From positions 1 through 35,251 of the forward strand of contig JAYVPW010000028.1 of NCBI GenBank assembly GCA_043777315.1: a stretch of DNA of 35,251 nt, written 5' to 3'. The translations under genes were made by a program, and so were the position numbers. This stretch comes from CAIURC01 sp043777315. Its GTDB lineage: Bacteria; Verrucomicrobiota; Verrucomicrobiia; Chthoniobacterales; Chthoniobacteraceae. Under the pieces are notes generated by a model, which had not been told where the DNA came from, did no database searches, and saw only the letters and a list, made by a program, of their open reading frames with translations. Every line of letters starts with the position of its first letter. Positions within the stretch are counted from its first letter, which is position 1. This document shows, in pieces, positions 16,606 through 24,531 of the stretch.

Positions 16606-17385
16606 ATGGCGGAGCTGACGATCACCTTTCTCGGCACCGGGACCTCGCAGGGCGTGCCGATGATCGGGTGCGATTGCGCCGTCTGCCAATCCGCCGATCC
16701 GCGCGACACCCGCACCCGCTCGTCCATTTATCTGCAGACGCCGGAGTGCTCGTGGGTCGTCGATACCGGACCCGATTTCCGCGCGCAGTGCCTGCGGGAA
16801 AAAGTGCGCGCCGTCGATGCCGTCGTTTACACGCACTCGCACGCCGACCACATCATGGGCTTCGACGATCTCCGCGCCTTCTCGCCCCGCGGCGGCACGC
16901 TGCCGATCTACGCATCGCTCGAAACGATGGCCGATCTCGAGCGCGCGTTCCTCTTCGCCTTCAATGGGCTGAACCGTTTCCCCGGCTACATCCATCCCGA
17001 GCCGCGCCTCATCGACGGGCCATTTCTGCTCGGCGCGACGGAGCTGACTCCGCTGCCCGTGAAACACGGTCGGGCGCGCGTCAACGGCTACCTTTTCTCC
17101 CGTCGCAACGAGCCGCTCGCCGCGTATCTGAGCGACTGCAAATCGGTCCCCGATGCTGTGCTGGAGAGGATCGCCGGGGTGCGGCATCTCATCGTCGATG
17201 CCCTCCGCCGCAAGCCGCACGCGACGCACATGAACCTCGAGGAGGCCCTCGCTTTTTCTGAAAAAGTGCGGCCGTCGCAGACGTGGCTCACGCATCTCTG
17301 CCACGATCTCGGGCACGTCGAAACCGAGCTGTCGCTGCCAGCCGGAGTGCGCCTCGCATTCGACGGGATGAAGATCGAAATATGA
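16606..17385 (+). CDS. PhnP-like metallo-beta-lactamase-fold hydrolase
   Basis: A 259-residue cytoplasmic hydrolase. It opens with ITFLGTGTSQGVPMIGC and has the structural-zinc Cys cluster GCDCAVC (21-27) found in PhnP-type cyclic phosphodiesterases. The catalytic metal site HSHADH is at 77-82, and further ligands lie in KHGRARVNGY, YLSDCK and a closing LTHLCHDLGH. Such enzymes cleave cyclic phosphodiesters. PhnP opens ribose 1,2-cyclic phosphate, but no phn genes are here, so the substrate is open. It sits 8 bp behind hflC and overlaps the next gene by 4 nt. Confidence 0.88.
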   Translation: MAELTITFLGTGTSQGVPMIGCDCAVCQSADPRDTRTRSSIYLQTPECSWVVDTGPDFRAQCLREKVRAVDAVVYTHSHADHIMGFDDLRAFSPRGGTLPIYASLETMADLERAFLFAFNGLNRFPGYIHPEPRLIDGPFLLGATELTPLPVKHGRARVNGYLFSRRNEPLAAYLSDCKSVPDAVLERIAGVRHLIVDALRRKPHATHMNLEEALAFSEKVRPSQTWLTHLCHDLGHVETELSLPAGVRLAFDGMKIEI

Positions 17386-18992
17386 CCGGACTGAAAAAAC
17401 CGCGATGGCTGCTGATCGCAGGCTGCGCCTTGATCGGATGGTTGCTGGCCTCCGCGGCGCGTGCCGAGGAAAGCGGGCTTTCCGTCCGCGCGCCGGAGGG
17501 TGGGGGACGGAAGGCGGACGCGGCGATGACGGTCGTCGTCTTCAACGAAAACGAGCGCGATTCCGGCGAGCTCGCGTGCTTTTATGCGGAGAAGCGGGGC
17601 ATCGAAAAAAATCACGTCATCGGGCTGAAATGCACAGTCGCCGAGGAGATCAGCCGGGCGGATTACGACCGTGAGATCGCCGAGCCGCTGCGGAAGATTT
17701 TCGACGAGCGCGGCTGGTGGAAATTGCGGGAGGCGGACCATCCGCTCGGCCGGCTGGAGGCGAGCGAAATTCATTTCGTCGCGCTGATTCGCGGCATCCC
17801 GCTGCGCATCGGGCAGGTCGCGGATTACCCCGCCGACAAGGCGAACGGTCCACCGCCCGTCGCCGCGCGCAACGAAGCCTCCGTCGATTCAGAGGTCGCG
17901 GGCCTCGGCCTCTTCACCCGCAACATCTCCGGCGTCACGCGCAACCCGTATTTCCGCAGCTTCACCCGCATCGCCGACGCCCACCTCCCCGCGCTCCTGC
18001 TGGTTTGCCGGCTCGATGCGCCGACGCCGGAGATCGTCCGGCAGATGATCACCGACTCCCTCGCCGCCGAGCGCGACGGGCTGCGCGGCTTCGCCTACAT
18101 CGATGCGCGCGGGCTGAAAGAGGGCGGACTTTTGGAAGGCGATACCTGGCTGCTGAAAGTCGCGGACTCCGCGCGGAAGCACGGCTCGCCGGTGATCCTC
18201 GACAACGGCGAGGGCCTTTTTCCCGCGGCGTATCCGATGCGAAACGCCGCGCTCTATTTTGGCTGGTACGCGGAAAATGTGGCCGGCCCGATGGCGCGAC
18301 CGGATTTCAAATTCACGCCCGGCGCGATCGCCATACACATCCATTCCTTCAGCGCCGTCACGCTGCGCGCCGCGAAGAAATTCTGGTGCGCGCCGCTCCT
18401 CGCCGCCGGTGCTGCGGCGACGCTCGGCAACGTCGCCGAGCCCTTCCTCGCGCTCACGCCGAACCTCGATATTTTCCACGAACGTCTCCGCGCCGGCTTC
18501 ACTTTCGCCGAGAGTGCCTGGGCCTCGGAGGTCGCGATTTCCTGGATGACGACGTGCGTCGGCGACCCGCTCTACCGGCCGTTTTCCGCCGACCTCGAAT
18601 TGAACGCGCCGGTTCCGAAAGACGAGTGGAGCATGTATGCCGCAGGGGTAAAAGCGTGGTCCGAAAATCCCGCGGACAATGGCGCGACACTCGCAAATTC
18701 CGCCGAGAAAATGCACAGCGGCATCATTTTCGAGGGGCTGGGCCTGATGCAAATTGTGGCCGGGGAACCCGTCGAATCGATCGAGTCATTGGCAAAGGCA
18801 CGGAAGAACTACACGAATCCCGAAGACATGATCCGGGCGACAATCCACGAAATCATTCAGCTCCGAGCCCTCGGCAAATCCAATGCCGCCCTCGCCCTCA
18901 CGCGCAAGGTGCTCCAGCAGTTTCCCGCGACCACCGGCTCAGGAGTGCTGAGAGTTTTCGAGACCGAAATGGCCACGCCGGCAACGAAGTAG
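17382..18992 (+). CDS. TIGR03790 family protein, membrane-anchored or secreted
   Basis: A 536-residue protein of unknown function. Residues 8-28 form a signal peptide or anchor ending SAARA-E. From about residue 49 the TIGR03790 pattern appears: TVVVFNENERDSGELACFYAEKRGI, followed by a long domain with VALIRGIPLRI and LLVCRLDAPTP. AAATLGNVAEPFL and a final helical, tetratricopeptide-like stretch (430-530) follow. The start overlaps the upstream metallo-hydrolase stop (ATGA), so it belongs to the hflKC operon. A family-1 palindrome follows 29 bp after its stop. The family occurs widely in Verrucomicrobiota and Planctomycetota, but its role is not known to me. Confidence 0.82.
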   Translation: MTGLKKPRWLLIAGCALIGWLLASAARAEESGLSVRAPEGGGRKADAAMTVVVFNENERDSGELACFYAEKRGIEKNHVIGLKCTVAEEISRADYDREIAEPLRKIFDERGWWKLREADHPLGRLEASEIHFVALIRGIPLRIGQVADYPADKANGPPPVAARNEASVDSEVAGLGLFTRNISGVTRNPYFRSFTRIADAHLPALLLVCRLDAPTPEIVRQMITDSLAAERDGLRGFAYIDARGLKEGGLLEGDTWLLKVADSARKHGSPVILDNGEGLFPAAYPMRNAALYFGWYAENVAGPMARPDFKFTPGAIAIHIHSFSAVTLRAAKKFWCAPLLAAGAAATLGNVAEPFLALTPNLDIFHERLRAGFTFAESAWASEVAISWMTTCVGDPLYRPFSADLELNAPVPKDEWSMYAAGVKAWSENPADNGATLANSAEKMHSGIIFEGLGLMQIVAGEPVESIESLAKARKNYTNPEDMIRATIHEIIQLRALGKSNAALALTRKVLQQFPATTGSGVLRVFETEMATPATK

Positions 18993-19021
18993 GCGATCAG
19001 GGCGCGTGGGGCGCAAAAGCC

Positions 19022-19150
19022 GTCATCCTGAGCGCAGCGCAGCGGAGTCGAAGGACCTCTTACTTCTCCCCCGGTGGCGCGCGCGGGGAGGGGAGAAGTA
19101 AGAGGTCCTTCGACTGCGTTCCGCTGTCGCTCCACTGCGCTCAGGATGAC
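19022..19150. repeat. Family-1 long palindrome, copy 3 (complete)
   Basis: GTCATCCTGAGCGCAGCG to GGAGTCGAAGGACCTCTTAC on the left is mirrored by GTAAGAGGTCCTTCGACTGC to GCTCAGGATGAC on the right. Both arms belong to the TTACTTCTCCCC subtype, so the stem is nearly continuous for about 45 bp per arm. It is the best-preserved copy, lying between convergent genes. Confidence 0.93.
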
Positions 19151-19201
19151 CGGTTTGGATGAACGCTGCGCGGCGCTCCGCCCCGCGATCAACGCGGAGT
19201 G

Positions 19202-20440
19202 CTACGCGGCGAAGCGCTGCAAATACCAGGCGATGATTTGCGGGCCGGCGAAGAGCCAGGCGAGCGCGGCGAAGGCGAGGTAGGGGCCGAAGGGGATCTT
19301 CGCCGACCACTCGCGCCTGCCGATCGCGATGGTGCCGAGGCCGATGATCGCGCCGATGGTGGAGGCTCCGAAGACGGTGAAGAGGACCGCTTTCCAGCCG
19401 AGAAAAGCTCCGATGGCGGCGATGAATTTCACGTCGCCGAAACCCATCGCTTCGCGCGGAACGATGAGCGCGTTCACCACGCCCTTGATCTCGTTCACTT
19501 TGTCGAGCGGCCAGCTTTTTTGACCGATCTCGAGCTGGCTGTGACCGAACGTGAGCGTCGCGTCCGAGAACGCGTCGTCGTCCACGGAGACTTGCGGGCA
19601 CTTCATGATCAGGCGGTCGCTGTCGCGGGAAAATACATCGCTCCAAACCCACGCTTCGCCGCGCTGTGGTTGCGCGGGCCGGTCGGCTCGAAATATCCGT
19701 ATCAGAGCGCTCCAGAATCTGCGCAGCCGCTCCGTCACGGAGGGCGGCGGCAACTCCTTCCAACTCAGATCGCCGACAATCAGGTCGGCGTCACTTTCTT
19801 CCCTCCGTTCGGTCTGCACCGCGCGTCTTGCCCATGTGAATGCGGTTGGACCGGCCAGTTTGAACTGCTTTTTGCCAAAGGCTTTTTTGCCCAGCTCGAC
19901 GACGCCCCACAGCAGGAAGTAGCCGGTCGCCGCGCCGATGAGGGACCAGAGACCAGCCTCCAGACTTGATTCGCAGCCCATCATGCCCGGCAGCGCGAGG
20001 CTGAGGAGGATGCCGGCGATGGTGCCGCCCCAGGTGATTTCGTCGGGGATGATGAAGAACTCGAGGTCGATGAATGTGGCGACGACGAAGAGGCTGACGA
20101 GGATCCAATACGGCAGCGCGAGCGCCCATTCCTGCGGCCAGACGTGATGCCAGACGGCGAGGAAAAGGAGGCCGGTGAGGAGCTCGACGCCGAAGTAGCG
20201 GACGGAGATTTTCCCTCCGCAATTTCCGCAGCGGCCGCGGAGGATCAGCCACGAAAAGAGCGGCAGATTGTGGTGCCAGGGGATCTGATATTTGCAGCTC
20301 GGGCAGAAGGAGCGCTTCGGCTCGTTGACCGAAAGATCGCGGGGCATCCGGTAGATGCAGACGTTCAAAAAGGAACCGATCGCCGCGCCGAGGATGAAGG
20401 CGAAAGTGGAGAAGAGGAGGTCGTAGGTGGGCGGCGTCAC
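19202..20440 (-). CDS. Type IV prepilin peptidase (A24 family) with large insert
   Basis: A 412-residue integral inner-membrane aspartic protease that cleaves and N-methylates type IV pilin and pseudopilin leaders. The N-terminal methylase half (GSFLNVCIYRMPR) has the zinc Cys pairs CPSC (46-49) and CGNC (71-74). The two catalytic Asp residues are Asp125 (FIDLE...IIPD) and Asp336 (GFGDVK). Between the halves, residues about 190-325 form a long soluble insert with no hydrophobic helix, which makes the protein about 150 residues longer than the usual 250-290. Similar inserts occur in this phylum as far as I know. It probably processes the pseudopilin encoded at 21834-22610. The start is ATG at 20440, divergent from the secreted-protein gene. 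Confidence 0.93.
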   Translation of the reverse strand: MTPPTYDLLFSTFAFILGAAIGSFLNVCIYRMPRDLSVNEPKRSFCPSCKYQIPWHHNLPLFSWLILRGRCGNCGGKISVRYFGVELLTGLLFLAVWHHVWPQEWALALPYWILVSLFVVATFIDLEFFIIPDEITWGGTIAGILLSLALPGMMGCESSLEAGLWSLIGAATGYFLLWGVVELGKKAFGKKQFKLAGPTAFTWARRAVQTERREESDADLIVGDLSWKELPPPSVTERLRRFWSALIRIFRADRPAQPQRGEAWVWSDVFSRDSDRLIMKCPQVSVDDDAFSDATLTFGHSQLEIGQKSWPLDKVNEIKGVVNALIVPREAMGFGDVKFIAAIGAFLGWKAVLFTVFGASTIGAIIGLGTIAIGRREWSAKIPFGPYLAFAALAWLFAGPQIIAWYLQRFAA

Positions 20441-20534
20441 GGCGCGAGAGTGGGAAGCGAGAGCGAAATGAAAAGTGGAAAAGAGGGTGCGCGCCGCGGG
20501 CTTTTCCGCTTACAAAACGGCAAATCAAAACACC

Positions 20535-21035
20535 ATGAAACGCCCCCTATTTTTTCTCTCCCTCGTCGCCGCCCTGGCCCTCGCTCCGAGTCTCCGTGCC
20601 GAGGTTAGTCCGGTCACCGTGCGTGCCGAACAGGTGAGCAAGGACGACAATAACAAGACCGGAAAAGTGCAGAACAAGTCGTTGAAGATTTTCGTCACGA
20701 ACAACTCGGCGCAGGCGATGGACGGGCTGAAGGTGAAGTATTATTTCTTCGGAAAAGACGTGAAGGATCACGATGTCATGATTCTGGAGCAGGGCGAAAA
20801 GGGCGCGAATGTGAAGGCGCACGGCAGCGAAATGGTCGAGTCGCCGGTGATCACGGAGAAGAGCACTGACGCGCATTCGACTGGCGGCAAGAATGGCCGG
20901 GGCGGGAAAAAAGTGGAGGCGTCGGGGAAGAAGGTCACGGGCTACGGCGCGCAGGTTTTCGACAAGGGGAAGGTGGTCGCGGATTATTTCAGCGCCCCGA
21001 GCCTGAAGGCGATGGTCGGCGGAAGTAAGGAGTAG
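20535..21035 (+). CDS. Secreted protein of unknown function
   Basis: A 166-residue exported protein. MKRPLFFLSLVAALALAPSLRA-E is a Sec signal peptide with cleavage after about residue 22. The mature part is one beta-rich domain: KIFVTNNSAQAMDGLKVKYYFFGKD resembles the strands of an Ig-like or fibronectin-like fold. A Gly/Lys-rich loop (about 115-135) and the C-terminal FDKGKVVADYFSAPSL follow. The start at 20535 was chosen because the 20 upstream codons would bury the signal. It is divergent from the prepilin peptidase (94-bp gap) and ends 15 bp before a family-2 palindrome. The family is not recognised. Confidence 0.75.
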   Translation: MKRPLFFLSLVAALALAPSLRAEVSPVTVRAEQVSKDDNNKTGKVQNKSLKIFVTNNSAQAMDGLKVKYYFFGKDVKDHDVMILEQGEKGANVKAHGSEMVESPVITEKSTDAHSTGGKNGRGGKKVEASGKKVTGYGAQVFDKGKVVADYFSAPSLKAMVGGSKE

Positions 21036-21050
21036 AGCGGGCTGGCGTTT

Positions 21051-21172
21051 GGGTAGCGCACGCGTCTCGCGTGTGGTCTTCGGCGTCCCGCCGAAGACTC
21101 GGGGTGCCCGGATCGCCCGCGGATTTTCGGCGAGGGCGCCGAAAACAGCACGCGAGGGCGCGTGCGCTACCC
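21051..21172. repeat. Family-2 palindrome, copy 1
   Basis: GGGTAGCGCACGCGTCTCGC at the left end is mirrored by GCGAGGGCGCGTGCGCTACCC at the right end, with a second inner stem around GGTCTTCGGCG and CGCCGAAAAC. It lies between convergent genes and its right end contains the stop codon of gmhA (21167-21169). Confidence 0.85.
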
Positions 21173-21754
21173 GGCGATCGGCTTGCTCGGCGCGGCGAGC
21201 AGCCGCTCCTCGACGATCTCGCAGAGGACGTGGAGGAGGAATTTGTGTCCCTCCTGGATGCGGGCAGTGGCGGGCGCGGGGACGATGAGATCGAGTGTCG
21301 CGAGGCCGCGGGCCTGGCCACCGTCGCGGCCGAGGAGGGCGATGCTGTCGAGCCCGAGTGAGTGCGCTTCGCGGAGGGCGGCGAGGATGTTGGCGGAGTT
21401 GCCGCTGGTGGTGAGGGCGACGAGGACGTCGCCCTTTTTCCCGAAGCCGCGGACCTGCCGGGCGAAGATTTGCTCGAAGCCGTAGTCGTTGCCGATGGCG
21501 GTGGTGAGACTGCCGCAGGCGCTGAGATTCAGCGCCGGATACGGCCGGCGGTCGGTGATGAAACGGCACGCAAATTCGGTCGCGAAATCCGCGCCGTCGG
21601 CCGCGCTGCCGCCGTTGCCGCAGACGAGAAGTTTGCCGCCGCCGGCCACGCAATCGCCGACCATTTTCGCGGCCTGCTCGAGCGCGGGCTGGAGCGCGCG
21701 CATCGCGTGCAAGGTGTCGATGGCGGCGGCGTTGGCGTTTTCAAAAATGCTCAT
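21167..21754 (-). CDS. gmhA: Sedoheptulose-7-phosphate isomerase (SIS domain)
   Basis: A 195-residue cytosolic enzyme that converts sedoheptulose 7-phosphate to glycero-manno-heptose 7-phosphate, the first step to ADP-heptose for lipopolysaccharide core. The SIS motif CGNGGSAADG (45-54) and LTTSGNSANIL are clear. So is the GmhA-type RFITDRRPYPALNLS segment followed by NDYGFEQIFARQV. Length is normal. The stop codon lies inside a family-2 palindrome, so the last residues (about KPIAG) may have been changed by the insertion. It follows the pseudopilin gene by 79 bp on the same strand and may share its transcript. DiaA-like SIS proteins are an alternative, but less likely. Confidence 0.85.
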   Translation of the reverse strand: MSIFENANAAAIDTLHAMRALQPALEQAAKMVGDCVAGGGKLLVCGNGGSAADGADFATEFACRFITDRRPYPALNLSACGSLTTAIGNDYGFEQIFARQVRGFGKKGDVLVALTTSGNSANILAALREAHSLGLDSIALLGRDGGQARGLATLDLIVPAPATARIQEGHKFLLHVLCEIVEERLLAAPSKPIAG

Positions 21755-21833
21755 GGAATGGAGCCGTGAATGCTACGGAGCGCGTTGTGTGAAGCCAAGG
21801 GTGCAGGCCGGTGATGAGGCAAAATCGGAGCGA

Positions 21834-22610
21834 TCACTTCAACATCTCCATGCTGCCGACTGGCGTCACGCGACCGATGCGGGGCGGCTGCGTCCGCTCG
21901 TCGGCGGTGCCCGGATACATTTCCCTCGGCTCCACATGACCGTCGCCAAAGAGCACGAGCGCACGTTCGGCGAAGCGGAAGTCGATGGTCTTGAACTGGT
22001 CGTCGAGGCCGAAGAATTCCTCGATGAGCGGGTGGTCGGGTGAGGCGGGTGCCTGGAAGGTGTTCACCTGCGCGCAGGTCGCGAAGAAAATGGTGTTCGC
22101 GGGATGCTCCAGATTCGAGATGTGCTCGAGGGGCGCGGTGCCCATCCAGCCGCCGCCGAGGAGGACGTTGTAGCCGTAGCCGTAGCTCGCGCCGTCGTAC
22201 TTGGATTTCGTGATATTTTTGTCGGCGGCAAAGCCGGGGCAGACCTCGACTTTTCCACTCTGCTGGAGGTAGGGGAAAAGCGGGGAGAGTGTTTTGTCGA
22301 TGTGCCGCTGGCCCTCCGCGGAGCCAAGGCTCGACTGCGTTTCCGCGCCAAACCACCAGAGCACGGAGTGGTCGCGCTGAAGCTGCCGGTACGGGAAAAA
22401 CGTGTTGTTGTGATCCGCGAGGTAGAGGTGGGTGGCTGCGGCGAATTGGCGGAGGTTGCTCGTGGAGGCGGCTTTTTTTCCGGCGTTCTGGAGCTCCTGA
22501 ATCCCGGCCATCGCGAGGCCGGCGATGATGGCGATGAGCACGATGACGACGAGCAATTCGATCAGCGTGAACGCCGCTCGTGACGGCGCGAATTTCTGCC
22601 GTCGTCGCAT
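21834..22610 (-). CDS. Pseudopilin-like protein with prepilin leader (DUF1559/H-X9-DG-like)
   Basis: A 258-residue protein. The leader is MRRRQKFAPSRAA followed by the hydrophobic helix FTLIELLVVIVLIAIIA; Phe14 is the first mature residue and Glu18 is the +5 Glu used in assembly. The residue at -1 is Ala, not the usual Gly. The large C-terminal domain has LRQFAAATHLYLADHNN, a CPGF segment, YGYNVLLGG and near the end VLFGDGHVEP (219-228), a mark of this pseudopilin-like group. It lies 15 bp behind the second PEP-CTERM gene and so probably also belongs to the cobalamin riboswitch operon. It needs prepilin peptidase, encoded at 19202-20440. Confidence 0.88.
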   Translation of the reverse strand: MRRRQKFAPSRAAFTLIELLVVIVLIAIIAGLAMAGIQELQNAGKKAASTSNLRQFAAATHLYLADHNNTFFPYRQLQRDHSVLWWFGAETQSSLGSAEGQRHIDKTLSPLFPYLQQSGKVEVCPGFAADKNITKSKYDGASYGYGYNVLLGGGWMGTAPLEHISNLEHPANTIFFATCAQVNTFQAPASPDHPLIEEFFGLDDQFKTIDFRFAERALVLFGDGHVEPREMYPGTADERTQPPRIGRVTPVGSMEMLK

Positions 22611-22625
22611 GGGGCCGAACCTAAA

Positions 22626-23318
22626 TCAAGCACGCCGCCGACGCGAGAACGCCGAGGCGCAGGTGATGAGTAGCAGCGCGAGCGCGGACGGCTCCGGGAC
22701 GGCCGCAGTGGGCGCGATCGGGGCTGGCCCGGCGAAACCCGGCGCCCAACTCCAGCCGTCCCATGAGCCATTGGCGAGATTCCGCGAGGCGTATCCGCCG
22801 CTGGCAAGCGTCCATGTCGGCAACGAACTGCCGGGACTCGCGTCGCGCCAATAGCTCCAATACCCGGCGGTGAACCATCCTTCTTTATAATGATCCGCTG
22901 GATCGGCGGCGTGGCCGAGATCGTCGAAACCGGGATCGGCTCCCGGAACGTACGCGAGCCCGCCGCCGTTGAGATCGTAGGCGAGGCTGTAGATCGAATT
23001 GGGTCCGCCCGGCAGGGTCGTGGGCGGCGGGAGATTTCGCAGCAGGCGAGGGTCGGCCGCGAGGATCGCGTCGAACATCATTTTGCCCGTCGCGGCGCCA
23101 TCCCAGCGGAAGCCCCACGCGAGCGATTGGCCGCCGGTTTGGGGCGCGGGATAGTTCAGCCCGTCCTTCCAATCGACGACGAGGGCCGCGCTGTTTGCGC
23201 CCGTGCCGGTCCAGGAAGTGATGTCGCCGAAGCCGGTGATCGCCGCGCCGCTCGCGACCCAAGGCGCGAAAAAAAGCGCCGCGGCGATCCGCGCACGGGC
23301 GAAACGGGGGAGGTTCAT
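22626..23318 (-). CDS. PEP-CTERM surface protein, second gene of B12-riboswitch operon
   Basis: A 230-residue exported protein. It has a Sec signal (about 1-26, ARIAAALFFAPWVASGAA) and a C-terminal PEP-CTERM anchor VPEPSALALLLITCASAFSRRRRA (207-230). That anchor directs transfer to the cell surface by an exosortase, whose gene is not here. The mature part has SWTGTGANSAALVVDWKDG, SLAWGFRWDGAATGKMMFDA and further on GYWSYWRDA and NGSWDGWSWAP. These aromatic motifs remind me of surface proteins found next to cobalamin riboswitches in Bacteroidetes, but this is from memory. The start at 23318 overlaps the previous stop by 4 nt (ATGA), so it is coupled to that gene. A role in corrinoid binding is inferred. 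Confidence 0.83.
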   Translation of the reverse strand: MNLPRFARARIAAALFFAPWVASGAAITGFGDITSWTGTGANSAALVVDWKDGLNYPAPQTGGQSLAWGFRWDGAATGKMMFDAILAADPRLLRNLPPPTTLPGGPNSIYSLAYDLNGGGLAYVPGADPGFDDLGHAADPADHYKEGWFTAGYWSYWRDASPGSSLPTWTLASGGYASRNLANGSWDGWSWAPGFAGPAPIAPTAAVPEPSALALLLITCASAFSRRRRA

Positions 23319-24163
23319 CCCCGCACGGAGGCGTTCCGGTGGCGTTTCATTCCGAAGCAAGCTGCGAAGCCCATCGCGAGCAGGCCGAGCGACGCGGGCT
23401 CAGGCACTGCGGCACCCGCGAGCGAGGTGTTGATCGAGACGGCATCGACTTCGAGCGTCTGGTTTGCCGCGACTCCGCTGAAGCGGACATAGCCGACTTG
23501 GGAAAAGGGCGAGCTGTCGAGGTCGAGCCATGTGCCGCCCGCGGAGCCATTGAGCGTGGCCAGCACTTGGGAGTAATTTTCCCCGTCGAAGCTGGAGAGC
23601 GTGCCTGTGAAAGGCTTGCCGAAGTCGGCAAACTGCGGTGACGCGGGCGCGCTCGCATCGTACGGGCCGGCGTTTTTGTAGTAGTTGCCGGGCAGGTTGA
23701 AGAGAATCGGGCTGCCGTTATTGAGCGCGAACCAGGTGACGTTGTCGGGGCTCACCTCCACGACTGCGCTGTCCGCTCCGAAGGTGGTTGCCGGGTTCGT
23801 CGCGGTACCGTTACCGACGCTGTCGATGAGCCCCACATTTTCCCAGATTCCGAGTTCCCGGACGCCGGGGTTGCGATCGATCGTGACGAAATGCGAGAGC
23901 CGCAAAGTGAGATGTCCGCCTGTGCCGATGGCGACCAGATCCGTGGTTTCGTAATGCGGACTGAACGGGCTGAAGACATTGGGGAAGCCGTCCGCCGCGC
24001 CAACGATCGGCGATGGTTCGCCGAGAGCCGTGGAGCTGTTGGTGTAAGATCCGACTCCGGTGCCGGGCGTGTATTCGACGACTGCGTCCGCGAAAAAGGC
24101 GGCGTTAGCGAGAGTCGCCGCGCTGGAAAAAGCGGCGAGGGTGAGGGCGATGGTTTTTTTCAT
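23315..24163 (-). CDS. PEP-CTERM surface protein, first gene of B12-riboswitch operon
   Basis: A 282-residue exported protein with signal peptide MKKTIALTLAAFSSAATLANA and a C-terminal PEP-CTERM domain VPEPASLGLLAMGFAACFG plus basic tail (253-282). The mature part opens DAVVEYTPGTGVG and has LVAIGTGGHLTLRLSHFVTI, followed by VEVSPDNVTWFALNN and AGGTWLDLDS. This beta-sandwich pattern is common in verrucomicrobial and planctomycete surface proteins. It lies about 190 nt downstream of a cobalamin riboswitch on the same strand, so its synthesis should fall when B12 is plentiful. Together with the next gene it may form a surface corrinoid-binding pair, which is inference. Confidence 0.85.
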   Translation of the reverse strand: MKKTIALTLAAFSSAATLANAAFFADAVVEYTPGTGVGSYTNSSTALGEPSPIVGAADGFPNVFSPFSPHYETTDLVAIGTGGHLTLRLSHFVTIDRNPGVRELGIWENVGLIDSVGNGTATNPATTFGADSAVVEVSPDNVTWFALNNGSPILFNLPGNYYKNAGPYDASAPASPQFADFGKPFTGTLSSFDGENYSQVLATLNGSAGGTWLDLDSSPFSQVGYVRFSGVAANQTLEVDAVSINTSLAGAAVPEPASLGLLAMGFAACFGMKRHRNASVRG

Positions 24164-24283
24164 GTGTCTTGGTCTCTATGGGTTGGGAGAGAGGCCAGGA
24201 CACGGCGCGCAGGAGCGAGAATTCGCGGGCGCGACGAGCTTTTGGCTGATCTCTCATTGCTTCCTTTTGCGAAGAAGTTTTGA

Positions 24284-24333
24284 CGCGCCGCTGCCCGTGG
24301 CTGGGATTCAGCCACTATCAAAGCGGCGGCGCG
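24284..24333 (-). promoter_or_regulatory. Strong hairpin in riboswitch leader (possible expression platform)
   Basis: The inner stem GTGGCTG (24297-24303) pairs with CAGCCAC (24309-24315) around a 5-nt loop. The outer arm CGCGCCGCT (24284-24292) pairs with the AGCGGC...GCG side ending at 24333, with a 3-nt bulge. It lies 21 nt downstream of the riboswitch aptamer. The bases that follow on the minus strand (TCAAAACTTCTT) are a weak U-run, so it may be a terminator or an anti-structure. Confidence 0.6.
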
Positions 24334-24354
24334 AATGAGCGCGGATCGAGGAAA

Positions 24355-24531
24355 TGTTCTGACTCCTGGCTTATCGGCGATTGCTCGCCAACCTTCTCCC
24401 CGCCTTCACTTTCGCTCGCGCGAAAATTGGCAAATTGGGGAGTCGTATCCAGTTACAGCAGCGCAACTGTTTCCGATTTTCACGGAATTCCATCCATCGA
24501 CCCGCTTACTTTATTTGACTCGCAAAGAACT
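24355..24531 (-). promoter_or_regulatory. Cobalamin (B12) riboswitch
   Basis: On the minus strand the conserved core reads GGAATTCCGTGAAAATCGG, then AACAGTTGCGCTGCTGTAAC, and near the 3' end the B12 box AAGCCAGGAGTC (24361-24372). P1 can form between GTTCT (24530-24526) and AGAAC (24360-24356), P3 between TTCCG and CGGAA, and P6 between CTCCCC and GGGGAG. This matches the AdoCbl-type aptamer family (Rfam Cobalamin) in its Bacteroidetes-like form, recognised by eye. The rest of the 497-bp gap (24164-24283 and 24532-24660) holds only leader sequence and, presumably, promoters of the two divergent units. Confidence 0.87.

Noticed and set aside
19022..19150. Family-1 palindrome as an insertion sequence
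   Set aside because: It is only 129 bp with no coding capacity and no transposase; it was listed as a repeat.
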